From DATJPD01 sp035506575 (GTDB taxonomy: Bacteria > Pseudomonadota > Alphaproteobacteria > CACIAM-22H2): a DNA stretch of 64,000 bases. The number at the start of each line of letters is the position of its first letter. The first letter of the stretch is position 1. The stretch lies in assembly GCA_035506575.1 (NCBI GenBank), contig DATJPD010000083.1, forward strand, positions 1 to 64,000, in the 5' to 3' direction. Shown here in pieces: positions 1 to 7,446 of this stretch. The notes below the pieces were generated by a model. The model saw only the letters and a program-made list of their open reading frames with translations, was not told the DNA's origin and searched no databases. The position numbers were made by a program, and so were the translations under genes.

Positions 1-601
1 TGCGGTCGATCGGCGTCAGCGACCACGTGCTGTACTGGTCGCTCAGCACGCTCTGGTGGTCGTGATCGTAATCGAGACCGAAGGCGCGCAGGGTCTCGCG
101 GTTGAAGCAGCCGAAAAAGCCCGCCGTGTTCCGCTTCAGGCTGGCGACGGTGCCGTGCGGGTCGGCATGGATATGGACGCGCGGCTGCCCGTGCTCGCCG
201 ACATCGGTGAGCGTGTTGCAGTTCTTCATCATCGGCGCCTTGGCGTCGATGTAGTGATGGATCTCGATGAAGATGTCTTCGCTTTTGTCGCCGTCGTCGA
301 GGAATACGATCTCGATGCCGGCCGCCGCGGCCTCCTCGCGCAGCAGCTTGTGCAGGAAGTCCTCGTAGCCGGACGCCTCCATGCGCACGCGCACGACGGC
401 ACCCTGCTTGCGCACCTCGGGCACGTTCTCGGCGATCTGGTTGAACGAGTTCGACGGCCAGAACGTCATCTGCAGGAACGCCTGCAGGAACATCTCGACC
501 CGCGGCTCGCCCCTGTCCGGCAGTTCCGGCGGCGCCGCACGCGCGGGCTGCGCCGCGAGCGCGAGCGTGACCCCGACTATGGCGATGGTGCGGCCGAACA
601 C
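1..601 (-). CDS. Secreted protein of unknown function (3' end outside window)
   Basis: About 200 codons are visible and the frame runs off the left edge. It starts with GTG at 601, preceded by a GGGGG ribosome-binding stretch four bases upstream. Residues 1-22 form a typical Sec signal peptide (basic start, hydrophobic core, cleavage after AlaArgAla). The mature part alternates hydrophobic beta-like stretches (for example IEIVFLDD) with polar segments and carries cysteines in KNCNT and FFGCFNRE, so a disulfide-stabilised periplasmic domain is possible. I do not recognise the family. It is transcribed away from the exporter gene at 720, and an FNR-type box lies between the two. Confidence 0.6.
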   Translation of the reverse strand, partial: MFGRTIAIVGVTLALAAQPARAAPPELPDRGEPRVEMFLQAFLQMTFWPSNSFNQIAENVPEVRKQGAVVRVRMEASGYEDFLHKLLREEAAAAGIEIVFLDDGDKSEDIFIEIHHYIDAKAPMMKNCNTLTDVGEHGQPRVHIHADPHGTVASLKRNTAGFFGCFNRETLRAFGLDYDHDHQSVLSDQYSTWSLTPIDR

Positions 602-671
602 GTCACCCCCGATCGAACCTGACGCATCATGATAACGGGGCGCGCTTAATGTCGCCTTAAACCTCATCCTT

Positions 672-685
672 TTGACCTGAATCAA
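672..685 (+). promoter_or_regulatory. FNR/FixK box (TTGAC-CTGA-ATCAA)
   Basis: The 14-mer matches the FNR/FixK consensus. Its centre (678.5) is exactly 41.5 nt upstream of the ATG at 720. A TGGAAT sequence sits at 708-713, the expected -10 position for a transcript starting on that ATG. The exporter mRNA is therefore predicted to be leaderless. Confidence 0.75.
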
Positions 686-719
686 GGACTTACCTGCGAT
701 CTCGCGCTGGAATGGCAAA

Positions 720-2504
720 ATGAGCGCGCCCCCGGAGCTTGCCGCGCGCGACGGCACGGTCGCAGCGCTTGCCGCAGCACTGCGCCAGTTCTGGCGCATC
801 GCCGGCGCCTATTGGCGGTCGGGGCAGCGGCGGCGCGCCTGGACCGTGACCGGCGCCCTCGTTCTCGCCACGCTCGCCAACGCGCTTCTCCAGCTGCGCC
901 TCAATTTGTGGCTCGGCAGCTTCTTCGACTCGATCGAAGCGCACGCGACGGCGGGGATCCGCCGCGACATCTTCATCTTCCTGGCACTCGCCGCGGGTCT
1001 GATGGTCACTGCGGCGAGCCTGATCTACCTGAAAGGGGCGCTTCAGATCGGGTGGCGCGCCTGGATCGCCTCGCGTCTCATCGACCGCTGGCTCGCGCAC
1101 GGCCACAGCTTCCTGCTGCGCTTCAGCAGCGTCGCCTACGACAACCCCGATCACCGGATCGGCGAGGACGTGCGCATGGTCACCGAGGCCGCGGTCGACT
1201 TCTCCGCAGGACTCATCAACAGCACTCTGCTGCTCGTGATCTTCATGGGCACGCTGTGGGTGCTGTCCGGGGCGATCACGGTTGCCTTCGGTGCCACGAC
1301 CGCGGCCGTTCCGGGGTATCTCGTCTTCGCAGCGATCGCCTACGCGGCGGTGAGCACCGGGCTTGCCCATCTGATGGGCCATCCGCTGGTCAGGCGAAGC
1401 GAGCGGCGGCACGCGCGCGAGGGCGATTTCCGCTTCACCCTGGTGCGGATCCGCGAAAACGCCGAAGGCGTGGCGCTCGCGCACGGCGAGGCGGTCGAGC
1501 GCGCGACCCTGCGCGCGGTGTTCGGCCGCCTGGTGGACGCGTTCCAGGCCGAGATGCGGATGGTCACCCGGCTGACCCTGGCCACCACCGGCTTTACGGT
1601 CATGAGCCCCGTGATCCCGCTCCTGATCGCGGCACCGCAATATCTGTCCGGGTCGATCGGCCTCGGCGAGCTGATGCAGATCTCCCAGGCGTTCGTCCAG
1701 GTGCAGGTGGCGCTGGGCTTCTTCGTCGACAATTACGCGCGGCTCTCCGACTGGCTGGCCGGCATCAACCGCATCGTGCGGCTGGACGCGGCCTGCCAGG
1801 CACTCGACGCAGCACCGCCCGGCGAGCGCACCCGGATCGACCGCCGCCGCAGCCCGGACGGCGCGCTGCGGCTCTTGGACGTGAGCGTCGCCACCCCGTC
1901 CGGCGACCTGGTGATCGCGCGCGCCAGCGCCGTCGTCCGGCCGGCCGAGAAGGTCCTCGTCACGGGCGATGTCGGGATCGGCAAGACGACGTTGTTCCGG
2001 GCGCTGGCCGGGCTATGGCCGTGGGGCGGGGGCGCAATCGAAGTGCCGGATGAGAGCGCGATCATGTTCATGCCGCACCGGCCGTATCTGCCGTCGGGGA
2101 CATTGCGCACCGCGATCGCCTATCCGCACGCCGCAAGCGAATTCGACGACGCGGCGATCCGTGCGGCGATGGCGCGGTGCGGCTTCGACGGGCTGACCGA
2201 AAAGCTCGACCTTGAAGCGCGGTGGGACCAGATCCTGTCCGACGCGGAGCAGCAGCGCCTGTCGTTCGTCAGGCTGCTGCTGCAGCGGCCGGCCTGGGCG
2301 ATCATGGACGAGGCCCTGTCGGAGCTCGACGACGCGGTGGTGGCCATCCTGATGTCGACCTTCCGCACCGAGCTCCAGGGCACGGCCTTGTTGAGCATCG
2401 CGACGCGCAACGCGCTCCCGGGCTTCCACGACCGGGTCCTGGTCCTGAGCCGCTCGCACGGCTCGACGCGTCTCGAACAGCCACAATTCGCAGCCGCGCG
2501 CTAG
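720..2504 (+). CDS. SbmA/BacA-like ABC transporter, fused permease and ATPase
   Basis: This 594-residue half-transporter has an N-terminal transmembrane domain of the SbmA/BacA (ABC_membrane_2) type over roughly residues 40-345, followed by an ATPase domain. Walker A (GDVGIGKTT) is near residue 415, an LSDAEQQR signature near 505 and Walker B (WAIMDEALSELD) near 525. The EQQR-type signature is typical of the YddA / vitamin B12-peptide transporter branch. As a homodimer in the inner membrane it would move peptides or cobalamin-like substrates; direction and substrate are not evident. The start has no Shine-Dalgarno sequence, which fits the leaderless promoter predicted from the box at 672-685. 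Confidence 0.85.
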   Translation: MSAPPELAARDGTVAALAAALRQFWRIAGAYWRSGQRRRAWTVTGALVLATLANALLQLRLNLWLGSFFDSIEAHATAGIRRDIFIFLALAAGLMVTAASLIYLKGALQIGWRAWIASRLIDRWLAHGHSFLLRFSSVAYDNPDHRIGEDVRMVTEAAVDFSAGLINSTLLLVIFMGTLWVLSGAITVAFGATTAAVPGYLVFAAIAYAAVSTGLAHLMGHPLVRRSERRHAREGDFRFTLVRIRENAEGVALAHGEAVERATLRAVFGRLVDAFQAEMRMVTRLTLATTGFTVMSPVIPLLIAAPQYLSGSIGLGELMQISQAFVQVQVALGFFVDNYARLSDWLAGINRIVRLDAACQALDAAPPGERTRIDRRRSPDGALRLLDVSVATPSGDLVIARASAVVRPAEKVLVTGDVGIGKTTLFRALAGLWPWGGGAIEVPDESAIMFMPHRPYLPSGTLRTAIAYPHAASEFDDAAIRAAMARCGFDGLTEKLDLEARWDQILSDAEQQRLSFVRLLLQRPAWAIMDEALSELDDAVVAILMSTFRTELQGTALLSIATRNALPGFHDRVLVLSRSHGSTRLEQPQFAAAR

Positions 2505-2530
2505 CGTCCGCGCGCCCCCTCCGGTGCGGC

Positions 2531-2563
2531 TTGACTTCCCGGCCTTACAAGTTGAACATGTTC
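2531..2563 (+). promoter_or_regulatory. Possible promoter with GAACATGTTC palindrome
   Basis: A TTGACT hexamer at 2531 is followed by the perfect 10-bp palindrome GAACATGTTC at 2554-2563, about 33 bp before the proposed GTG start of the MFS gene. The palindrome could be an operator at the -10 region. No other copy was found in the window, so the support is weak. Confidence 0.3.
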
Positions 2564-2595
2564 ACAATTCGAAAACAGGACGGGGAGGGCGCGTC

Positions 2596-3969
2596 GTGCC
2601 TCAGGCCAGTGTTGCCGATTATCAGATCACCGCGCGCATCGAGCGGCTGCCGTTCTCGCGCTGGCACTTCAAGATCGGCACGGTGATCGGCACCGGCTGG
2701 TTCTTCGACGCGTTCGACGCGCTCGCCATCGCCTACGTCCTGCCGGTGCTGATCGGCCTCTGGAAGCTGACGCCGGGGCAGATCGGCCTTCTCATCTCGA
2801 TCGGCTATGCCGGGCAGATCGTTGGATCGGTGTTCTTCGGCTGGCTCGCCGAGCGCATCGGGCGGGTTCCCTGCACGCTCTATACGCTCGCGATCTTCAC
2901 GGTGATGAGCTTCCTCTGCATCTTCGCCTGGAACGTCGAATCGCTGATGGCCATCCGCTTCCTCCAGGGGCTCGGCCTCGGCGGCGAGATTCCGGTGATG
3001 GCCACCTATATCAGCGAGTTCGCCAACGCGCGGCGCCGCGGGCGGCTCGGGCTCGGCTACCAGATGCTGTTCACGATCGGCCTCACGGTCGTGGCCCTGG
3101 TCGCGACCTGGGTGGTGCCGCATCTCGGCTGGCAGTGGATGTTCATCATCGGCGCCGCGCCGGCGGTCCTGGTGCTGCCGCTGCGGCGCCTGTTGCCGGA
3201 ATCGCCGCGCTGGCTTGCCCGCCAGGGCCGCAGCGAGGAGGCCGACCGAATCTTGCGCGGCATCGAGGACGAGATCTCGCGGCACGGGGCCGCACCGCTG
3301 CCGCCGATCCCGGCCGGTGTGCCGCCGGTGCCGCCGGCGCGCACGCGTTTTTCCGACCTGTTCAAGGGCATCTATCTCAAGCGCACGATCAGCGTGTGGA
3401 TCATCTGGTTCTGCGCGTACCTGATCGTGTACGGCCTTTCGACCTGGATGCCGTCGATCTACCGCACCGTGTACAAGCTGTCGGTGCCGGAATCGCTGAA
3501 CTACAGCCTCGCGGCGGCGGCGTTCGGCACCTGCTGTGCGATCGTCGCGGTGTTCATCATCGACATCATCGGGCGCAAGGCGCTGTTTGCGATCGGGCAG
3601 TTCCTGAGCGCCATCCCGCTGCTCTATCTCGGCTTCCACACGGACCTCGACGCGTTCCAGGTCCTGCTGCTGGTGGCGTTCGGCTTCGGCTGCAACTCCA
3701 TGCTGGCGATCTCGCTCAGCACCTATACGGCCGAGCTCTATCCGACCGAGTTGCGCGCCCTCGGCTGCGGGGTGGGCAACGCCTGGCTGCGCTTTGCCTC
3801 GGTCATCGGGCCGTTCTTCATCGGCTGGATCCTCCCGCATTACGGCCTGGGTGCGGTCTTCCTGGTGTTCGGCTGTGCCGCCGTCATCGGCGGGCTGACC
3901 GCGGTGTTCTTCGCCACCGAGACGCGCGGCAAGGTGCTCGAGAACCTGTCGCCCTCGCTGTCGGCCTGA
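2596..3969 (+). CDS. MFS transporter, metabolite:H+ symporter type
   Basis: This is a 457-residue, 12-helix major facilitator. Helix 1 contains FFDAFDALAIAY, resembling the D-x-F-D signature of the NiaP / aromatic-acid symporter branch. Motif A (GWLAERIGR) follows helix 2 near residue 82, and RFLQGLGLGGEIP lies in helix 4. A second-half motif ends near IDIIGRKALF. GTG 2596 is preferred because GGGGAGG lies about 8 nt upstream; an upstream in-frame GTG at 2524 would run through the palindrome-bearing leader. The substrate is probably a small carboxylate or vitamin, by family only. It appears to be a single-gene unit facing a convergent small gene. Confidence 0.85.
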   Translation: MPQASVADYQITARIERLPFSRWHFKIGTVIGTGWFFDAFDALAIAYVLPVLIGLWKLTPGQIGLLISIGYAGQIVGSVFFGWLAERIGRVPCTLYTLAIFTVMSFLCIFAWNVESLMAIRFLQGLGLGGEIPVMATYISEFANARRRGRLGLGYQMLFTIGLTVVALVATWVVPHLGWQWMFIIGAAPAVLVLPLRRLLPESPRWLARQGRSEEADRILRGIEDEISRHGAAPLPPIPAGVPPVPPARTRFSDLFKGIYLKRTISVWIIWFCAYLIVYGLSTWMPSIYRTVYKLSVPESLNYSLAAAAFGTCCAIVAVFIIDIIGRKALFAIGQFLSAIPLLYLGFHTDLDAFQVLLLVAFGFGCNSMLAISLSTYTAELYPTELRALGCGVGNAWLRFASVIGPFFIGWILPHYGLGAVFLVFGCAAVIGGLTAVFFATETRGKVLENLSPSLSA

Positions 3970-4020
3970 GGGAGAACGGCCGCTTCCGCCGCTCTCCGTG
4001 CCGCGTCCGCCACGAGGGCT

Positions 4021-4039
4021 GCGGCCGCTCAGCGGCCGC
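4021..4039. terminator. GC-rich hairpin between convergent genes
   Basis: GCGGCCGC is repeated as an inverted pair (4021-4028 and 4032-4039) around the stop codon of the minus-strand gene. It may act as a bidirectional transcription stop between the convergent MFS and micro-protein genes, but it lacks a T tract. Confidence 0.35.
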
Positions 4040-4223
4040 CGTATCGCCGCACGATGTCGTCGCGCTGCCGGGCGAGCGCCTCATATTCCTGCGCGATGCC
4101 GGTGAGCTCGTCGCGGACCTCGCCGAACGTGGAGTTGTCGGCGAGGGTGCGCAGCCGGGCAGCCTCGCGACGGTATTGATCGGCCGCGGTGGTCTCGCGC
4201 GGCGACCGAAAACGGGGATCCAT
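4029..4223 (-). CDS. Helical micro-protein (family member A)
   Basis: This 64-residue soluble, highly charged protein is predicted to form a two-helix hairpin. The pattern is A-x-x-Y-R-R-E-A-A-R-L ... R-D-E-L-x-x-I-A-x-E-Y-E-A-L-A, shared with the micro-proteins at 17201, 19966, 21784, 36860 and 62993. ATG 4223 has AAGG ten bases upstream; an in-frame ATG at 4262 would add 13 residues but overlaps an inverted repeat and has no ribosome-binding site. Function unknown. The recurrence of the pattern in small genes near FNR boxes suggests a stress-linked role. Confidence 0.6.
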   Translation of the reverse strand: MDPRFRSPRETTAADQYRREAARLRTLADNSTFGEVRDELTGIAQEYEALARQRDDIVRRYGGR

Positions 4224-4239
4224 GACCCTCATACCTTGC

Positions 4240-4257
4240 GCAAATCGGGCGATTTGC
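4240..4257 (-). promoter_or_regulatory. Inverted repeat GCAAATC-N4-GATTTGC
   Basis: Perfect 7-bp arms with a 4-bp spacer lie just upstream of the preferred start (4223) of the minus-strand micro-protein gene. The position suggests an operator. It is unlike the FNR boxes and occurs once in the window. Confidence 0.4.
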
Positions 4258-4344
4258 TCCATTAACCCGCGCCTGATGGCGTTGGTTCCTGCGGCCCGCC
4301 GCGCCGCAGCATGATGCCGCAGGGACGAGCCGGAACAACGCCAG

Positions 4345-4366
4345 CGGCCGGGGTGACCCCCGGCCG
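4345..4366 (-). terminator. Hairpin downstream of the 4413-4688 gene
   Basis: A 9-bp perfect stem (CGGCCGGGG with its complement) and a TGAC loop lie about 47 nt past the stop codon of the minus-strand gene. There is no U tract, so termination is inferred only from stem strength and position. Confidence 0.4.
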
Positions 4367-4412
4367 TCGGCCGTTCGCGAGGGATGGTGGTCAGGTCAGG
4401 GGGGTCGCGGCC

Positions 4413-4688
4413 TCAGGCGGCGTCGGCGCACAGGCCGGCGCTGCACCCGACGAGGCTCGTCTGGACGCGGCTCGCCCGCCAGCGCGGCAGCCTGCCGCCG
4501 GTGTCGGCGACGTTGTCGTGCCCTTCGGGATGGGCTCGGCGCAGAAGCGCCAGAAGGCGGTCGTGGGCCGCCGGATCGCCGCACGCCCGCTCGGGACAGG
4601 TGCGCTCCTCCTCGGCCGAAGTTTCGAATTCGATGTCGATATCGGTGTCGTCCGGCTCCATGACGTCGGTATCGTGCGCGTCAGACAT
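4413..4688 (-). CDS. Small hypothetical protein with acidic N-terminus
   Basis: This 91-residue protein opens with a strongly acidic segment (residues 1-30, many Asp and Glu) and continues with a basic, Arg-rich half ending in a cysteine-containing tail (GCSAGLC). ATG 4688 is chosen because GAGAGGGG precedes it; longer frames upstream are compositional noise. There is no signal peptide, membrane helix or recognised domain. It is divergent from the response regulator at 4937. Function unknown. Confidence 0.5.
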   Translation of the reverse strand: MSDAHDTDVMEPDDTDIDIEFETSAEEERTCPERACGDPAAHDRLLALLRRAHPEGHDNVADTGGRLPRWRASRVQTSLVGCSAGLCADAA

Positions 4689-4936
4689 GATCGCCCCTCT
4701 CGCGTCGTGGTGATGCGCCTGCCGCCCCGATGGAGACCAAACGACAGCCGCGATGGACTGGGATGTAGGTGCGGCGCGCCGCCGCCGCTGTGATGATTCG
4801 GGGGTGAAAATGGGGCATCCTCCCGCACGACGGGGCACGATCGCGGTTCCGCCGCCGGTGCGCGCCGCGCGGCACAGCCTTATACTCCGGGGCGCACGCC
4901 CAACGAGAAGAGGCCCGAAGAGGACGGGGATGATCC

Positions 4937-5335
4937 GTGCCGTCTGATGAACCCGAGAACCGCGGCGCGCCCGGACCGCACCCGGCCGTGCTGATCGTCG
5001 ACGATCAGCTGGACGTCGCGGAGACCGGTGCGGATATGCTGACGTTCCTCGGCTACCAGGCCAAGACCGCCAATACCGCGACCGAGGCGCTCGATCTCCT
5101 CAACGGCGGGATGCGCGTCGACATCCTGTTTCTCGACATCGGCATGCGCAGCGGCATGAGCGGGCTCGAGCTGGCGCTCATCGTGCGCGAGCGCTTTCCC
5201 GCGATCGCCATCCTGCTGACGACGGGCCATGGCGACGCCATGGCGGAGGCGCAGGACAAAGGTTTCACGGTCCTGGCAAAACCCTATTTCATCGCCTCGC
5301 TGCGCGAGGCGTTTGCGCGCCTGCCGAAGCGATGA
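4937..5335 (+). CDS. Single-domain response regulator (receiver only)
   Basis: A CheY-like receiver domain fills the 132 residues. The acidic pair Asp22-Asp23, phospho-acceptor Asp67 (in LFLDIG), switch Thr95/Thr96 and Lys115 (in LAKPY) are all present, so it should be phosphorylatable. There is no output domain, so it must act by protein contact or as a phosphate shuttle. No histidine kinase is encoded nearby. GTG start with GGACGGGG upstream. Stand-alone receivers of this kind are frequent partners of hybrid histidine kinases in alphaproteobacteria. Confidence 0.85.
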   Translation: MPSDEPENRGAPGPHPAVLIVDDQLDVAETGADMLTFLGYQAKTANTATEALDLLNGGMRVDILFLDIGMRSGMSGLELALIVRERFPAIAILLTTGHGDAMAEAQDKGFTVLAKPYFIASLREAFARLPKR

Positions 5336-5427
5336 GCGGGCCGGGGGCCGCCTGCTCATTTTGTCGTCAGACGCCCCCGCAAAAAGCATTCCGGCTCGCC
5401 TCCGCCCTACGCGAGACGAGCGCGGGG

Positions 5428-6081
5428 CTAGAATTCGACTTCCAGCTCTTCGACGTTGTCGGGCTCGGCCTTGGCCGCGTCCACCCACATCCGCATCTCG
5501 GGAAGCTCCATGATGCTACGGGCATAGCCCGCGCAGACGCCGTCGAGCGTCACGTCATAGGTGAGGAACCGCGTCACGACGGGCGCGTACATCGCGTCCG
5601 CCATGGTCAGGCCGCCGAACAGATAAGGGCCGCCGTAGCGCCCCAGGCAGTCGCGCCAGATCGCCAGGATGCGGTCGATATCGGCCTGGGCGCGCGACCA
5701 CACCTTGAAGCCGGGAAAATGCCCGCGCAGGTTCATCGGCAGCGCCGAGCGCAGGGCGGCGAAGCCCGAATGCATCTCGCCGCAGATCGACCGGCAGAGG
5801 GCCCGCGCCGCGGGGTCGCGCGGCAGCAACCCCGCCTGCGGCCGCGTCTCGTTGAGATACTCGGCGATCGACAGCGTGTCCCAGACCTTGACGCCGTTCT
5901 CCATCAGGCAGGGCACCAGGATCGACGGCGACAGCAGCAGGATCTCCGCCCGGTTGCCCGGATCGTCGAACGGGACCGTCTCCTCGACGAAATCGACGCC
6001 GGCGAACTTGCACAACAGCCAGCCGCGCAAGGACCACGACGAATAATTCTTGCTGCTGATGGTGAGCGTCGCTTTGGACAT
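5428..6081 (-). CDS. Glutathione S-transferase family protein
   Basis: The 217 residues show the GST arrangement: a thioredoxin-like N-domain beginning at the Ser-rich SSKNYSSWSLRGW segment, the cis-proline stretch SILVPCL, and DTLSIAEYL that closes the glutathione site, then an all-helical C-domain. The probable catalytic residue is one of the N-terminal serines, by family analogy. ATG 6081 is chosen; a start at 6153 would add 24 residues that do not fit the fold. It is divergent from phaZ. The substrate cannot be predicted. Confidence 0.8.
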   Translation of the reverse strand: MSKATLTISSKNYSSWSLRGWLLCKFAGVDFVEETVPFDDPGNRAEILLLSPSILVPCLMENGVKVWDTLSIAEYLNETRPQAGLLPRDPAARALCRSICGEMHSGFAALRSALPMNLRGHFPGFKVWSRAQADIDRILAIWRDCLGRYGGPYLFGGLTMADAMYAPVVTRFLTYDVTLDGVCAGYARSIMELPEMRMWVDAAKAEPDNVEELEVEF

Positions 6082-6202
6082 GGGGCTCGCGTTCTCCCAC
6101 CGGGTTTCATCGCAAACTATGTGCCACATCGGGAGGCGTTCCCTGGCTTGCAACTTGCATCTTCACCTCTCAGGGGAGATCGGACCGCAGTCTGCGGCAG
6201 TT

Positions 6203-7432
6203 ATGTTTTATCAAGCATATCAGGTGCATACGGACCTGCTCGAGCCGCTCCGGCTGATGACCGGGCGGTGGGCGGCCTTCTTCAACGACCCCGCCCCCCT
6301 GACCTCGGCGGGGGCCGGCATGCGCGACGTGCTGACCGCCTACGAGCTTCTGTCGCGAGCCCACCTGACGCACGAACGGCCCGCCTACGGGATCGGACAG
6401 ATCGTCGCCGGCAACCGCCTGATCGCGGTCGAGGAGGAGGTCGTCGACGCGACACCCTTCTGCAATCTCCTGCACTGGAAGAAGGAGAGCGACGCGCGCC
6501 AGCCGCCGGTCCTGCTGGTGGCGCCGATGTCGGGACACTTCGCCACCCTGCTGCGCGGCACGGCGCGCACCTTGCTTGCGGATCATGACGTCTACATCAC
6601 CGACTGGAAGAATGCCCGCGACGTGTCGCTCGTGCACGGCCGCTTCGATCTCGATTCCTTCGTCGATCATCTGATCCGCTTCATGGAGGTGCTGGGGCCG
6701 GAGGCGCACATGGTGGCGATCTGCCAGCCCTGTGTCCCGGCACTCGCCGCCACCGCGATCATGGCCGAGGACCGCAACCCGGCGCAGCCGGCGAGCCTCA
6801 CCTTGATGGCGGGGCCGATCGACTGCCGGGTCAATCCGACCGAGGTGAACCGCCTGGCCATCAGCCGGCCGATCGAGTGGTTCGAGTATAATTTGATCTC
6901 GCGCGTGCCTCTGCGCTTCGGCGGGGCGCTGCGGCGCGTCTATCCGGGATTCCTGCAGCTGCTCGCGTTCATGACGATGAACCTGGAGCGGCACGCCAAA
7001 TCGCATCTCGACATGTACAACAGCCTGCGCCAGGGCGACCCGGCCAGGGCGGAGACGATCCGCACCTTCTACGACGAATATTTCGCGGTGATGGACCTGC
7101 CTGCCGAATTCTTCCTGCAGACGGTCCGCCAGGTCTTCCAGGAGCACGCTCTGCCGCTCGGCCGGCTGAAGGTCCGCGGGCGTCCGGTGGACCCGCGGGC
7201 CATCAGCCGCACCGCACTCCTGACGGTCGAAGGCGAGAAGGACGACATCTGCGCGATGGGCCAGACACTGGCGGCGCAGGAGCTGTGCAGCGGGGTGCGG
7301 CCGTACAAGAAACATCATTACGTGCAGATGGGCGTGGGGCATTATGGCGTGTTCAGCGGCCGGCGGTGGGCCGCGGAGATCTACCCGGTGCTGCGCAACA
7401 TGATCCACGATCACAGCCGCCTCGCAGCCTGA
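6203..7432 (+). CDS. phaZ: Intracellular polyhydroxyalkanoate depolymerase
   Basis: At 409 residues this matches the short-chain-length intracellular PHB depolymerase family in length and motifs. The nucleophile region reads ICQPCVPAL, with Cys177 in the lipase-box position as in Cupriavidus PhaZ1. The Asp of EGEKDD and the His of VGHYG complete the expected triad. It releases 3-hydroxybutyrate units from cytoplasmic PHA granules, so it should work with the phasin at 17377-17739. ATG 6203 is chosen on family length; upstream in-frame ATGs (from 6050) overlap the divergent GST gene. A small CCGCAG-T-CTGCGG hairpin lies just before the start. A TG/DUF2126 gene follows after 14 nt. Confidence 0.88.
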   Translation: MFYQAYQVHTDLLEPLRLMTGRWAAFFNDPAPLTSAGAGMRDVLTAYELLSRAHLTHERPAYGIGQIVAGNRLIAVEEEVVDATPFCNLLHWKKESDARQPPVLLVAPMSGHFATLLRGTARTLLADHDVYITDWKNARDVSLVHGRFDLDSFVDHLIRFMEVLGPEAHMVAICQPCVPALAATAIMAEDRNPAQPASLTLMAGPIDCRVNPTEVNRLAISRPIEWFEYNLISRVPLRFGGALRRVYPGFLQLLAFMTMNLERHAKSHLDMYNSLRQGDPARAETIRTFYDEYFAVMDLPAEFFLQTVRQVFQEHALPLGRLKVRGRPVDPRAISRTALLTVEGEKDDICAMGQTLAAQELCSGVRPYKKHHYVQMGVGHYGVFSGRRWAAEIYPVLRNMIHDHSRLAA

Positions 7433-7446
7433 AGCGGGCACGGGCC

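Noticed and set aside
6050..6202. Longer N-terminus for PhaZ
   Set aside because: It would overlap the start region of the divergent GST gene and exceed the family length; ATG 6203 gives the normal 409 residues.
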